In this document: positions 7,211-15,934 of the stretch, one piece after another
Numbering within the stretch: position 1 is the stretch's first letter
How the letters are laid out: every line of letters starts with the position of its first letter
NCBI RefSeq assembly: GCF_901482695.1
Contig: NZ_LR590484.1
Location: 2,852,001 to 2,916,000 of the forward strand
DNA from: Sphingobacterium thalpophilum
Lineage (GTDB): Bacteria; Bacteroidota; Bacteroidia; Sphingobacteriales; Sphingobacteriaceae
Direction of reading: 5' to 3'
DNA length: 64,000 nucleotides
Translations under genes and position numbers: made by a program
Notes under the pieces: model-generated
The model's database searches: none
What the model saw: only the letters and a program-made list of their open reading frames with translations
What the model was told of the DNA's origin: nothing

Positions 7211-9660
7211 CAGAAGCAACCAAGATACTTCCCATTGCAAGCGTGGAAAACAACTGCATACTATCAGCAAACGGCGACATCACACTCGCCTATGAAATCC
7301 ATCTGCCCGAGATATTCACGCTTGCCGAAAGGGAATACGACGCATTCCACCAAGCGTGGATAAAGGCGATAAAACTTCTTCCCGAACATACGGTACTACA
7401 CAAGCAGGATTGGTTTGTAAAGCGCACCGTTCGGGAAAGCTCGGGCAAAACCTTTCTATCCACGAGCAGTGACCGTTTCTATTCGGGGCGACCCTACATG
7501 GCGCACAACTGTTACCTGTTCCTTACCAAGAAACCCGATGACAGGAAACCGTCAAACTCAGCTTTCTGTAACATACTACGAAAATCCATCGTACCCAAAC
7601 AGACCGTGGACAGCGTGCTGTTACGGAATTTCGAGGACATCGCAGGGCAGTTTACAAGGGTACTCGAAGACAGTGATTTTGTCGGGTTGCGCAGGCTCGT
7701 TGACGATGAACTTGCAGGCACGGCAAACAAAGCAGGTATCATTGAGCGTTACTGTTTCCTGTTGGGCGAGGGCGAAGAATCCCACCTGTGCGATACCCAT
7801 ATCGGGGAGCGTATGACCATCGGGAACAAGCATTGCGAAATGTACACGCTTTCCGATGTCGAGGAACTCCCCTCGATGTGCGGTAGCCGTATCAACTATG
7901 ATAGGTATAGTACCGACAGGACAAAGTTTTCTATTGGTTTTGCCAGTACGCTCGGTTTATTGTTGGACTGTGACCACCTGTACAACCAATACCTTTTCAT
8001 AGGCGATTCGCAAAAGACCATCAAGGAACTCGAAAGGAAAAGGCTACGGCTAAACTCCCTTTCAGCTTATAGCCGTGAAAATTCGGTAAGCCGTGATGCC
8101 GTAAACGACTATCTGAACGATGCCGTTGCCAACCAATATCTTCCTGTCCGAGCGCACTTCAATGTGATGGTGTGGGATGAAGACAGCGAAAAGCTAAAGG
8201 ACGTGCGCAATCGGGTATCGGCAAACATGGCAAAGATGGATGCCGTGGCAAAGGTCGAATCCGTCGGCGCACCGCAGATATATTGGGCGGGCATGGCAGG
8301 AAACCAAGCAGACTTTCCCGAGAACGATACCTTTATCACCTTTGCCGAACAGGCAACCTGTTTCTTTAACCTCGAATCAAATTACAGGTCGGACAGCTCG
8401 GGCATACGGCTCAGCGAAAGGCTCTACGGTCGGCCTGTATCGGCAGACCTATTCGATAAGCCGATGAAGCAGGGAACGATAACAAATCGCAATTTGTTTG
8501 TCTGCGGGGGCAGTGGAGGGGGTAAATCCATGCTGATGAACCATTTTCTGCGAACACTATACGAGGACGGTGCGCACTGTGTGGTCATTGATGTCGGAGG
8601 CAGTTACAAGGGTCTTTGCGACCTGTTGGACGGTTACTATTTCATTTATACCGAGGACAATCCCATCAAGTTCAATCCGTTCTACCTGTCGGACGGCGAG
8701 GTCTTGGACACCGAGAAAAAAGAAAGCCTAAAGACCTTGCTTTTCTCCCTGTGGAAGAAATCGGACGAGACCTACACACGTTCCGAATACGTTGCCCTGT
8801 CCAATGCCCTCACAGCCTATTATCAAAAGCTCGACAAGTATCCGAACATCTTTCCCTCGTTCAATACGTTCTATGAGTTTCTAAAGGACGATTACAGCAC
8901 GGTACTGAAATCATCGGGTGTTAACACTCGGGATTTTGACTTTGAGAATTTTCTCTACGTGCTGAATCCCTACTACGAGGGTGGCGAATTTGACTACCTG
9001 TTGAACGCCAAAGAGAATCTCGACCTATTGAACGAACGCTTTATAGTCTTTGAACTGGACAACATCAAGTCGCATGAGATTTTGTTTCCGGTGGTCACGA
9101 TTATCATCATGCAGATGTTCATTTCAAAGATGCGGAAGCTCAAAGGTAGAAAGGTACTTGCCATCGACGAAGCATGGATTGCCATAGCAAAGGCGGGTAT
9201 GGCAGAGTTTATAAAATACCTCTACAAAACAATCCGAAAATTCAATGGTATTCCCGCACTGATTACGCAGGAGGTGGACGACCTCATCAGTTCGCCTGTC
9301 ATCAAGGAGACCGTGGTAAACCTATCGGACACAAAGGTCTTTCTTGATATGCGCAAATTCATGAACAAGTTTGACAGTCTGCAAGCGACACTTGGACTTT
9401 CCGAAAAGACCAAGACCATGATGCTCTCACTGAACAGGGCAAACGACCCCACGAAGAATTACAGGGAACTTCTGATAGACCAGGGCGGACAGTCCATCAA
9501 GGTCTACCGTAACGAACTGTCCACCGAGGAGTATTTTGCATACACCACCGAATTGACCGAGAAGCTCAAAGTACAGGAATATGCCGACAGGTATGGAAGC
9601 ATGGAAAGGGGCATTGCCCATCTCGCAAAGGAACTGCGAATGCAAAAACAGAATCAATAA
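7207..9660 (+). CDS. traG: TraG-family conjugation ATPase (VirB4-like)
   Basis: An 817-residue VirB4-type ATPase that powers assembly of the mating channel at the inner membrane. The Walker A motif GGSGGGKSMLMNHF lies near residue 433 and the Walker B region VLAIDEAWIAIA near 650-660. Between them is the strand ALITQEVDDLISSP about 40 residues further on, typical of the HerA/FtsK-like fold. The N-terminal 400 residues form the family's channel-interacting domain. Length is normal for the family. It overlaps traF by four bases and is followed 18 bases later by a gene for an exported protein. In CTnDOT naming TraG is this VirB4-like protein, not the coupling protein. Confidence 0.95.
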   Translation: MTEATKILPIASVENNCILSANGDITLAYEIHLPEIFTLAEREYDAFHQAWIKAIKLLPEHTVLHKQDWFVKRTVRESSGKTFLSTSSDRFYSGRPYMAHNCYLFLTKKPDDRKPSNSAFCNILRKSIVPKQTVDSVLLRNFEDIAGQFTRVLEDSDFVGLRRLVDDELAGTANKAGIIERYCFLLGEGEESHLCDTHIGERMTIGNKHCEMYTLSDVEELPSMCGSRINYDRYSTDRTKFSIGFASTLGLLLDCDHLYNQYLFIGDSQKTIKELERKRLRLNSLSAYSRENSVSRDAVNDYLNDAVANQYLPVRAHFNVMVWDEDSEKLKDVRNRVSANMAKMDAVAKVESVGAPQIYWAGMAGNQADFPENDTFITFAEQATCFFNLESNYRSDSSGIRLSERLYGRPVSADLFDKPMKQGTITNRNLFVCGGSGGGKSMLMNHFLRTLYEDGAHCVVIDVGGSYKGLCDLLDGYYFIYTEDNPIKFNPFYLSDGEVLDTEKKESLKTLLFSLWKKSDETYTRSEYVALSNALTAYYQKLDKYPNIFPSFNTFYEFLKDDYSTVLKSSGVNTRDFDFENFLYVLNPYYEGGEFDYLLNAKENLDLLNERFIVFELDNIKSHEILFPVVTIIIMQMFISKMRKLKGRKVLAIDEAWIAIAKAGMAEFIKYLYKTIRKFNGIPALITQEVDDLISSPVIKETVVNLSDTKVFLDMRKFMNKFDSLQATLGLSEKTKTMMLSLNRANDPTKNYRELLIDQGGQSIKVYRNELSTEEYFAYTTELTEKLKVQEYADRYGSMERGIAHLAKELRMQKQNQ

Positions 9661-9678
9661 CAAATTAGACAAACAGCG

Positions 9679-10431
9679 ATGAAGATGTTGAAGATGATGA
9701 AAAAAACCGAGGGGTTCTTGAATGCAATTAAAAAACAAGTTAAGAATATGAAAAACTACATGGTTATACTCCCATTGAGTGCAATGACGCTTTGCGTGGC
9801 ATTGCCACAGGGAGCCAACGCCCAAGTGGCGATTGCGCAAGTGATAAAAGCAGGTGTAAAGCGTGTCATCAAAGCCGTTGACCTTAAAGTACAGCGTTTG
9901 CAGAACCGCACGATTTGGTTACAGAACGCACAGAAAACGCTTGAAAATCAACTTTCCAAACTAAAGCTCGGCGAAATAGCCGATTGGACCGAAAAGCAAA
10001 GAGACCTGTACGAACGCTATTACAGGGAACTGTGGGAGGTCAAATCAGCCATTACCTACATCAAGCGGGTACGGGAGCTTGTAGAAAGCCAATCCCTATT
10101 GGTCGAGGAATACCAATGGGCATGGGGGCTGTTCACCAAAGACAGCCATTTTTCACCCGACGAACTTGAAAACATGAAAAGGATCTATACGGGGATTTTG
10201 GAGGAGAGCATCAAGAACGTGGACGAGATTCTAATCGTGGTCAACAGCTTCGGTACGCAGATGTCCGACGCATCACGCTTGGAAATCATCAACAAGGCTA
10301 CCGACAGGATTAACGGAAACCTCAATGACCTAAAGAGGTTCAACCGCCAAAATATCGGAGTAAGCCTACAAAGAGCAAACTCATTGGACGAAGTATCACG
10401 GTTAAAGAAACTATATGGAATCGAACAATAA
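9679..10431 (+). CDS. TraI-like exported protein (DUF4141-type)
   Basis: A 250-residue protein with a signal peptide (NYMVILPLSAMTLCVALPQG, then ANAQ) and a helical mature part with coiled-coil potential (residues 60-120). It stands where traI lies in CTnDOT-type elements; members are commonly annotated conjugal transfer protein TraI and may be the VirB5-like periplasmic part. The signal peptide is better placed from ATG 9748 than from 9679, so the first 23 codons may not be translated. Its C-terminal half (VDEILIVVNSFGTQMSDASR) matches the next two proteins, showing that all three are related. The stop is overlapped by the next gene's start by 17 bases. Confidence 0.75.
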   Translation: MKMLKMMKKTEGFLNAIKKQVKNMKNYMVILPLSAMTLCVALPQGANAQVAIAQVIKAGVKRVIKAVDLKVQRLQNRTIWLQNAQKTLENQLSKLKLGEIADWTEKQRDLYERYYRELWEVKSAITYIKRVRELVESQSLLVEEYQWAWGLFTKDSHFSPDELENMKRIYTGILEESIKNVDEILIVVNSFGTQMSDASRLEIINKATDRINGNLNDLKRFNRQNIGVSLQRANSLDEVSRLKKLYGIEQ

Positions 10432-11071
10432 GAAAATAAGGGCATGGAGGGTGCTGTTGCCCCTTATGCTTACAGCTATGCTCGCCCCAAATTTTCTGTC
10501 AGCACAGACTTTCAGCGAGTTTTTCAAGCAAAAGAGCACGCAGAAAAAATACCTCTTGGAGCAGATTGTGGCATTGCGGACATACGCTTCTATGGCAAAG
10601 AAAGGCTACGACATTGCTCGGGATGGACTGAACACCGTCAAAGGAATCACAAACGGGGAATTTGGGTTGCATGACCTATTCTTTAGTAACCTACAAAGTA
10701 TCAATCCCATTGTGAGAAACAACCCGAAGATAGCCGAGATATTGGCGATGCAACGTACCACCGCAAGGCTACTCGACAACCTGCGCTATCCCGAACAGCT
10801 TGGACAGGAACAGCGGGATTATCTGATGACCATCAAGCGAAATCTTATCAAGCAGTGCGAGCGAGATATGGACGAACTCCTGTTGGTCACATCTGCCAAC
10901 ATGACGAGCATGGACGATGCAAGCCGATTGGAGAAGCTCAGCACGATACACCGTGAAGCGACCGACAAGATGCTGTTCGCAAGATGGCTTGCCGAGGAAC
11001 TCGAAACGTGGCGCATGGTATCGGAAAGCGAGGACAGCTCACTACAAAAACTAAGGAGGTTATATGATTGA
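10415..11071 (+). CDS. Exported conjugation accessory protein, TraI-related
   Basis: A 218-residue exported protein with signal peptide LLPLMLTAMLAPNFLSAQ. The mature protein is helical: KKGYDIARDGLNTVKGITNG, then NGEFGLHDLFFSNLQSINP, then MDELLLVTSANMTSMDDASR. These blocks recur in the following gene, so the two are clear paralogues. Similar proteins in Bacteroidota elements are sometimes labelled TerB family; I see no evidence of tellurite function, and a periplasmic part of the mating apparatus is more likely from position. It overlaps its upstream neighbour by 17 bases and the downstream one by 8. Confidence 0.7.
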   Translation: MESNNKKIRAWRVLLPLMLTAMLAPNFLSAQTFSEFFKQKSTQKKYLLEQIVALRTYASMAKKGYDIARDGLNTVKGITNGEFGLHDLFFSNLQSINPIVRNNPKIAEILAMQRTTARLLDNLRYPEQLGQEQRDYLMTIKRNLIKQCERDMDELLLVTSANMTSMDDASRLEKLSTIHREATDKMLFARWLAEELETWRMVSESEDSSLQKLRRLYD

Positions 11072-11714
11072 CAGGATTAAAAGAGCATTCCTGTACGGAA
11101 TGTTAGCCGTATTCCCATTGTTCGGGATTACAGAAGTACGAGCGCAGTCACAGGAGATACAGCAGTTGCTGTTGAACGTGGAGAAGTTGAGCCAGCTCAA
11201 GAACATCTTGCAGGACATGAAAAAAGGCTACGATGTATTGACCGGTGGCTACAATGCAGTAAGGGATATTGCAAGGGGCAATTTTTCCATCCATGACGTT
11301 TTCCTTGACGGATTGATGCAGGTCAACCCCGCCATCAAGAAGTACCACAGGGTAGCCGACATCATTGCCCTGCAAAAAAATATCATGGACGACTACGGTC
11401 GGGCAAAGAGACTGTTTCGGTCATCGGGTAATTTCTCCGTGAATGAAATTGATTATATGCTCTCTGTTTATGGCAATATCACAAGCAGAAGCCTACGCAA
11501 CATCGAGGAACTGTTGATGGTCATTACCGCTTCCAATCTTAGGATGAGCGACGACGAAAGGTTAAGCTATATCGACAAGCTCTACGCCAAGACACAGGAA
11601 ATGTCCGCTTTTGTCCGCTACTTCAACGACGAGGCACGGATGCTTGGACTTATGCGGGAGAACGAAAAGCGGGAGGTGCAAGGGTTGGAAACTATGTTGA
11701 GGACAAGGAAATGA
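11064..11714 (+). CDS. Exported conjugation accessory protein, paralogue of preceding gene
   Basis: A 216-residue exported protein; signal peptide about residues 1-28 (FLYGMLAVFPLFGITEVRAQ). Mature blocks KKGYDVLTGGYNAVRDIARG, GNFSIHDVFLDGLMQVNPAI and IEELLMVITASNLRMSDDER line up with the preceding protein, and the last also with the TraI-like one. The role is unknown; a periplasmic structural part of the transfer channel is inferred. It overlaps the preceding gene by 8 bases and the traJ start by 4 (11711-11714), so it sits deep inside a tightly coupled operon. Confidence 0.7.
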   Translation: MIDRIKRAFLYGMLAVFPLFGITEVRAQSQEIQQLLLNVEKLSQLKNILQDMKKGYDVLTGGYNAVRDIARGNFSIHDVFLDGLMQVNPAIKKYHRVADIIALQKNIMDDYGRAKRLFRSSGNFSVNEIDYMLSVYGNITSRSLRNIEELLMVITASNLRMSDDERLSYIDKLYAKTQEMSAFVRYFNDEARMLGLMRENEKREVQGLETMLRTRK

Positions 11715-12919
11715 AAGGAGGAAAAATGAAAAAGACCATCAGTTTATTACCCATAGTCACGCTGTTTATTGTCTTTCCTATTATCGGAAACGCACAGGAT
11801 ATAAACAGCACACTAACAGGAATGCAAGGCGTGCTTGATAATATCTACAACGAGATGTTGCCCCTTAGCAGTCGCCTTATCGACGTAGCCCGTGGCATTG
11901 CGGGATTTGGCGCACTTTGGTACATCGCCGTCCGTGTATGGCGACAGCTTGCATCAGCCGAACCCATCGACTTTTACCCATTGTTGCGCCCCTTTGCGCT
12001 CGGACTTGCCATCATCCTGTTTCCCGCTGTCCTTTCCTTGCTCAACTCCGTACTAAGCCCGACCGTCTCCGCTACCTCGGCTATGGTCGATAACAGCAAT
12101 AAGGCGATAGAAGTGCTGTTGAAACAGAAAGAGAATGCCGTCAAAAAATCAAAGCAATGGCAGATATATGTTGGCGAAGACGGTACAGGCAACAGGGAAG
12201 AATGGTACAAGTACAAATATCCCGAGGATAACAAAGGGTCTGAAGACCGTTGGCTGAAAGGGATTTCCAACGATATACAGTTTTGGATGGAAAAACAGTC
12301 CTACAACTTTAGGAACTCGATAAAAGCGTGGCTAAAAGAGGTACTCGAAGTGGTCTACCTCGGCGCATCCCTCTGTATCAATACGCTCCGAACGTTTTTC
12401 CTCATCGTGCTTGCCATCGTCTTTCCGTTGGTGCTCGGTTTCTCGGTATATGACGGATTCCAAGACACCTTGACCAACTTCATTGCAAGGTATGTCAACA
12501 TATACCTGTGGTTGCCCATTGCGAACATCTTCGGGAGCATACTCGGGAAGATACAGGAGAATATGATACGGCTCGATATTTCACAGATTGAGAGCGGTGG
12601 CGACACCTTTTTCAGCAGTACGGACACCGCCTATCTCGTGTTCTTGCTCATCGGGATAGTTGGCTTTTTCTCCGTTCCCAACGTAGCGGGGTATATCATA
12701 CAAGCAGGTGGACACAATACACTTCTGCAACGTGTCAATACCACGGTAATCACAGGTGGACAGGCAATAATGGGGCAAGCCCAACAAGGTTCGGCAACAG
12801 GAACGGAATCGGTCAGAGCAGTAGGTGGAAATTACTCCGAATTGGGAAAACAGCTTTACAGTAGCCTAAAGGGCAATAGCAATGACAAGAGCAAGGCGGA
12901 CACCAACAAGAAAGAATAA
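11711..12919 (+). CDS. traJ: Conjugative transposon protein TraJ
   Basis: A 402-residue polytopic membrane protein with a signal-like N-terminus (ISLLPIVTLFIVFPIIGNAQ) and about six further helices, including LRPFALGLAIILFPAVLSLL, LRTFFLIVLAIVFPLVLGFS and AYLVFLLIGIVGFFSVPNVA. The conserved DFYPLLRPFALGLAI and the C-terminal GYIIQAGG with a Gly/Gln-rich polar tail identify TraJ. It corresponds to the VirB6-like channel component of the inner membrane. A second start at 11726 (MKKTISLL) would fit the signal peptide better. It is preceded by GGAGG near the second start. Confidence 0.92.
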   Translation: MKGGKMKKTISLLPIVTLFIVFPIIGNAQDINSTLTGMQGVLDNIYNEMLPLSSRLIDVARGIAGFGALWYIAVRVWRQLASAEPIDFYPLLRPFALGLAIILFPAVLSLLNSVLSPTVSATSAMVDNSNKAIEVLLKQKENAVKKSKQWQIYVGEDGTGNREEWYKYKYPEDNKGSEDRWLKGISNDIQFWMEKQSYNFRNSIKAWLKEVLEVVYLGASLCINTLRTFFLIVLAIVFPLVLGFSVYDGFQDTLTNFIARYVNIYLWLPIANIFGSILGKIQENMIRLDISQIESGGDTFFSSTDTAYLVFLLIGIVGFFSVPNVAGYIIQAGGHNTLLQRVNTTVITGGQAIMGQAQQGSATGTESVRAVGGNYSELGKQLYSSLKGNSNDKSKADTNKKE

Positions 12920-12948
12920 GAATCAAGGACGAATAAAATTAAGATACC

Positions 12949-13551
12949 ATGTTTAGACAGTTGAGAAATATAGAAACGGCTTTTCGGCACGTGAGGACAT
13001 TCAGTTTGCTGTTTTTGGTCGCCTGTGCCGTGGTCAGCATATACGCCATATTCACCGCATATCGGATGGTCAGCGAAGAAAGGGAACGTATTTACATCCT
13101 ATCCAACGGAAAGGCACTCGAAGCGTTCAGCGAGGGAAGAACGGAAAACCTGCCTGTGGAACTGCGCAACCATATCGGCAATTTCCACCGACACTTTTTC
13201 ACGCTCGACCCCGATGAAAAAGTGATACAGGCAAACATGGCTAAGGCTTTCAATTTAGCCGACATCAGCGCAAAAAGGGCGCATGACAACCTGCGGGAAC
13301 AGGGTTTTTACGCCAACATCATATCGGCGAACATATCCACACGGATTGAGATAGACAGTATTTCGCTCCAGACGGACAGGACACCGTACAGGTTTACCTG
13401 TTATGCCACGCAGACCATCATTCGGAGTACATCCACTGTTAGGCGACACCTAATCACGAAAGGTGAAATCCGAAACGTGAGCAGGAGCGACAACAATCCC
13501 CACGGATTCCTTATCCAACGGTGGGAAACGGTCATGAACGAAAACAAATAA
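12949..13551 (+). CDS. traK: Conjugative transposon protein TraK
   Basis: A 200-residue protein with the family's N-terminus (FRQLRNIETAFRHVRTFSLL), one membrane helix at residues 22-42, and a periplasmic alpha/beta domain of the VirB8 fold. Conserved blocks are HFFTLDPDEKVIQANMAKAF and the C-terminal ISLQTDRTPYRFTCYATQTI. TraK is the VirB8-like nucleating part of the channel. Length is normal. It is 29 bases from traJ and 5 bases before the traL-like gene. Confidence 0.93.
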   Translation: MFRQLRNIETAFRHVRTFSLLFLVACAVVSIYAIFTAYRMVSEERERIYILSNGKALEAFSEGRTENLPVELRNHIGNFHRHFFTLDPDEKVIQANMAKAFNLADISAKRAHDNLREQGFYANIISANISTRIEIDSISLQTDRTPYRFTCYATQTIIRSTSTVRRHLITKGEIRNVSRSDNNPHGFLIQRWETVMNENK

Positions 13552-13556
13552 AGAAG

Positions 13557-13730
13557 ATGAAAAGGACAAAAAGGGCATTGGAGACCCAACAGCGAAAAAT
13601 GGCAGATTGGCTCAACAGACGGACGGAAAATCTCCCGAAAAAGAGGGCTAAAGGATTGCTCTTCGCATTCTGTCTCGTGGTCGGTCTGCATTGTGTCTAT
13701 CTGATAGTAAATGCAATAGTTAACATTTAA
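13557..13730 (+). CDS. Small TraL-like membrane protein
   Basis: A 57-residue protein: a basic amphipathic N-terminal half (KRALETQQRKMADWLNRRTE) then NLPKKRAKG and one membrane helix (LLFAFCLVVGLHCVYLIVNA). Position between traK and traM, the single helix and the LPKKRAK motif before it match TraL of CTnDOT-type elements, though this copy is shorter than usual. I chose ATG 13557; the frame stays open to 13521 but that part overlaps the end of traK. It lies 13 bases before traM. Confidence 0.7.
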   Translation: MKRTKRALETQQRKMADWLNRRTENLPKKRAKGLLFAFCLVVGLHCVYLIVNAIVNI

Positions 13731-13743
13731 AAAAGCAATAATT

Positions 13744-14796
13744 ATGGAACAACGCAAAAAGAAAGCACTATTGGTGCTACCGTTAATCTTCGTGCCTATC
13801 ATGGCGTTAATATTCTATGCCCTCGGCGGTGGCAGGGGAACGGTACAGGACACGCCCCAAACGACAGGCATCAACACGGCATTGCCCGACGCCTCGTTTC
13901 GGAAAGACGAAGCGACCGACAAGGCTTCCCTTTACAGGATGAACCAAAATGAAACAGACCCCGAGGATGTTGGGGAAGAAATCACGGAAGACTTCGGGTT
14001 TGATGACAGCACGGAATTGGAGGAACGCACCGCCCAAATCAGCGAAAAACTCGACATGATTGAAAAGAGGTTGCAAGAACCCGAGGTGGACAGGCGTACA
14101 ATATCTGGGCAAAGGGCAAGCGGTATGACACTCTCCGAAGTGCATCCGCTCAACACATCCTTGCAGGACGATGTGGACAGGTTGGAACAGCTAATGAAGA
14201 ATATGCAGGAGGACAGCACGCCCGACCCCGAAACCGAGCAACTGAACGATATGTTGAGGAATATCCTTGATATACAGCATCCCGAACGTGTTGCCAACCG
14301 TGAACGGATGTTGTCCGATTCGCTTACCGTAGACAGCGTGTTTAGGGCAATACCCGCAACCGTACTCGACAAGAAAAGGGTTGTACAGGGAGCGACTGTT
14401 AGACTGCGCCTTGAAGACACCGTAACCATTGATGGATTTAACATACCCAGAGGACATGAAGTATTCGGCATCGCAAGGATTGCCAACCAACGCCTTTTGG
14501 TCAATGTGACCAATATACGGCTCGGTACGTCCATTATCCCTGTCAACTTCGCCGTGTACGGACTTGACGGTATCGAGGGCTTGGACGCTCCCGAAGCGGT
14601 AATCAGCGAAACGGCAAACATGGGTGCGGACAGGGCAATAAGCGGTATCGGACTTTATGGTCTCGACAATTCATTGACCACACAGTTAGCAGGTGCGGGA
14701 ATAGACGCTGCACGAAGTGCGGTGAGCAAAAGACTGCGGAAGATAAAAGTAAGGATAAAGGCGGGTGAACAGGTTCTACTGCGCATCAAAAGATGA
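13744..14796 (+). CDS. traM: Conjugative transposon protein TraM
   Basis: A 350-residue protein with one N-terminal membrane helix (ALLVLPLIFVPIMALIFYAL), a long charged periplasmic linker, and a C-terminal beta-rich domain (KKRVVQGATVRLRLEDTV, IPRGHEVFGIARIANQRLLV). This is the TraM layout, equal to VirB10, which spans from inner to outer membrane. The C-terminus ends in a basic tail (VSKRLRKIKVRIKAGEQVLL). Normally traN follows directly; here the next gene, 43 bases on, is not TraN. Confidence 0.92.
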   Translation: MEQRKKKALLVLPLIFVPIMALIFYALGGGRGTVQDTPQTTGINTALPDASFRKDEATDKASLYRMNQNETDPEDVGEEITEDFGFDDSTELEERTAQISEKLDMIEKRLQEPEVDRRTISGQRASGMTLSEVHPLNTSLQDDVDRLEQLMKNMQEDSTPDPETEQLNDMLRNILDIQHPERVANRERMLSDSLTVDSVFRAIPATVLDKKRVVQGATVRLRLEDTVTIDGFNIPRGHEVFGIARIANQRLLVNVTNIRLGTSIIPVNFAVYGLDGIEGLDAPEAVISETANMGADRAISGIGLYGLDNSLTTQLAGAGIDAARSAVSKRLRKIKVRIKAGEQVLLRIKR

Positions 14797-14839
14797 CACC
14801 CCGCACTTTAAATTTTGTAAACAATAAAAGCAATATGCC

Positions 14840-15829
14840 ATGAATTTAAGTAATCTCGAAGACAGACAGTACGAAATGGAAGCATTGGGTTTCTCAAAGG
14901 AATCCACTGCAAAAATGCAGGAACTGATGGAAAAGAACGTTCCGGAGTTTAAACTCTACGAATCCAAACAGACCCCAAAGGGAATCGTTGATTATCGTCT
15001 CCATTACAAGAAATCGGCTCAATCGGATTTTTACTACTTCAACAAATTCGATGTGACCGTGGACAGAAACAGACTCCGTACACCCGAATCCAAATACATG
15101 GTCATCACCCCAACGGAGGGAGATAAAAGTCTTGTGCGGAAGTTTGACACCCCATACGAAGCAATTGAGTATTTCAAGCAACAGCCGAACAGCGAGCTTG
15201 CCATCGGCAAGGATGTAAGGAGCAGGACGAAACTTGCACAGATTGAAAACTCGAAAATGATTTATACAGAACGTTCGTTCCGTCAAACGTACAGCCAACC
15301 CCCATTACCGCAGACCTTTTACATTGATAACGGGAAAGGCTTTAGCAAAGAACAGGCGGGCAATCTCATGTTGGGGAATGCCGTGTACCGTGATGACCTG
15401 TTGAACTTTCAAGGCGTTGGCTACCAAGCATGGGTAACGCTCAATTTCAACAAGGAGCGGGACAGGTACGGTAACTATCCGATGAACCAGTACAATGACC
15501 CTGCCTATGGTTTTGACCTCAACGAAACGCTTGAAAAATTCCGTATCAAGGAAATGGAAAAACCCGAAACCGCCAAGAAATTGGAAGCAAGTGTACGCAA
15601 TGGAAATATGCCAATGGTCACGGTAGAGAATCAGAATAACGAAACCCAAAAGGTACGCCTTGAAGTTGCCGTGCGTTTTAGAAACCTCAATTTCTTTCGG
15701 GAGGACGGCAAACCTGTAATGCGTGAGCAGTTTCTCAAAGAGGGTCAAGACCTATCGCAGTCAAGGGCAAACGCTATGGGGCTTGGACAGAACCAAAACG
15801 AAGCAAGGACAGCAAGAATGGCAAGATAA
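14840..15829 (+). CDS. Element-associated protein, unknown function
   Basis: A 329-residue soluble protein without signal or membrane segment. It is found in Bacteroidota conjugative elements, but the function is unknown. The N-terminus (LSNLEDRQYEMEALGFSKES) and the C-terminal RFRNLNFFREDGKPV, near residues 278-292, resemble parts of the DUF3945/DUF4099 proteins of these elements, so it may be a relative lacking their middle part. It ends with a strong terminator and lies where traN would be expected. Confidence 0.6.
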   Translation: MNLSNLEDRQYEMEALGFSKESTAKMQELMEKNVPEFKLYESKQTPKGIVDYRLHYKKSAQSDFYYFNKFDVTVDRNRLRTPESKYMVITPTEGDKSLVRKFDTPYEAIEYFKQQPNSELAIGKDVRSRTKLAQIENSKMIYTERSFRQTYSQPPLPQTFYIDNGKGFSKEQAGNLMLGNAVYRDDLLNFQGVGYQAWVTLNFNKERDRYGNYPMNQYNDPAYGFDLNETLEKFRIKEMEKPETAKKLEASVRNGNMPMVTVENQNNETQKVRLEVAVRFRNLNFFREDGKPVMREQFLKEGQDLSQSRANAMGLGQNQNEARTARMAR

Positions 15830-15845
15830 CCGCCCAATCCCTCAA

Positions 15846-15877
15846 AGGACATCGGAAACCAACCGATGTCCTTTTTT
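15846..15877 (+). terminator. Rho-independent terminator ending the tra operon
   Basis: AGGACATCGG pairs with CCGATGTCCT (10 bp, loop of 7) followed by TTTTTT. It lies 17 bases after the stop of the preceding gene. Its T tract overlaps the -33 element of the next promoter. Confidence 0.9.
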
Positions 15878-15906
15878 GTTTAACCGATACCAAATAGGTA
15901 TATTTG
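15875..15906 (+). promoter_or_regulatory. Bacteroidota-type promoter for the lipoprotein gene
   Basis: TTTG at 15875-15878, a 20-base spacer, then TATATTTG at 15899-15906: an almost perfect TTTG-N20-TAnnTTTG promoter. The start at 15935 leaves a leader of about 22 bases. Confidence 0.75.
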
Positions 15907-15934
15907 TATATAACCATTAACAGGAGAAGCCGTT

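Noticed and set aside
10415..11714. Tellurite resistance (TerB) function for the two small exported proteins
   Set aside because: They have signal peptides, lie inside the tra operon and match the TraI-like neighbour; nothing points to tellurite.
13932..14621. A 229-codon minus-strand frame opposite traM
   Set aside because: It is Ser/Leu/Ile-rich without domain, lies fully antisense to a well-supported family gene and has no promoter.
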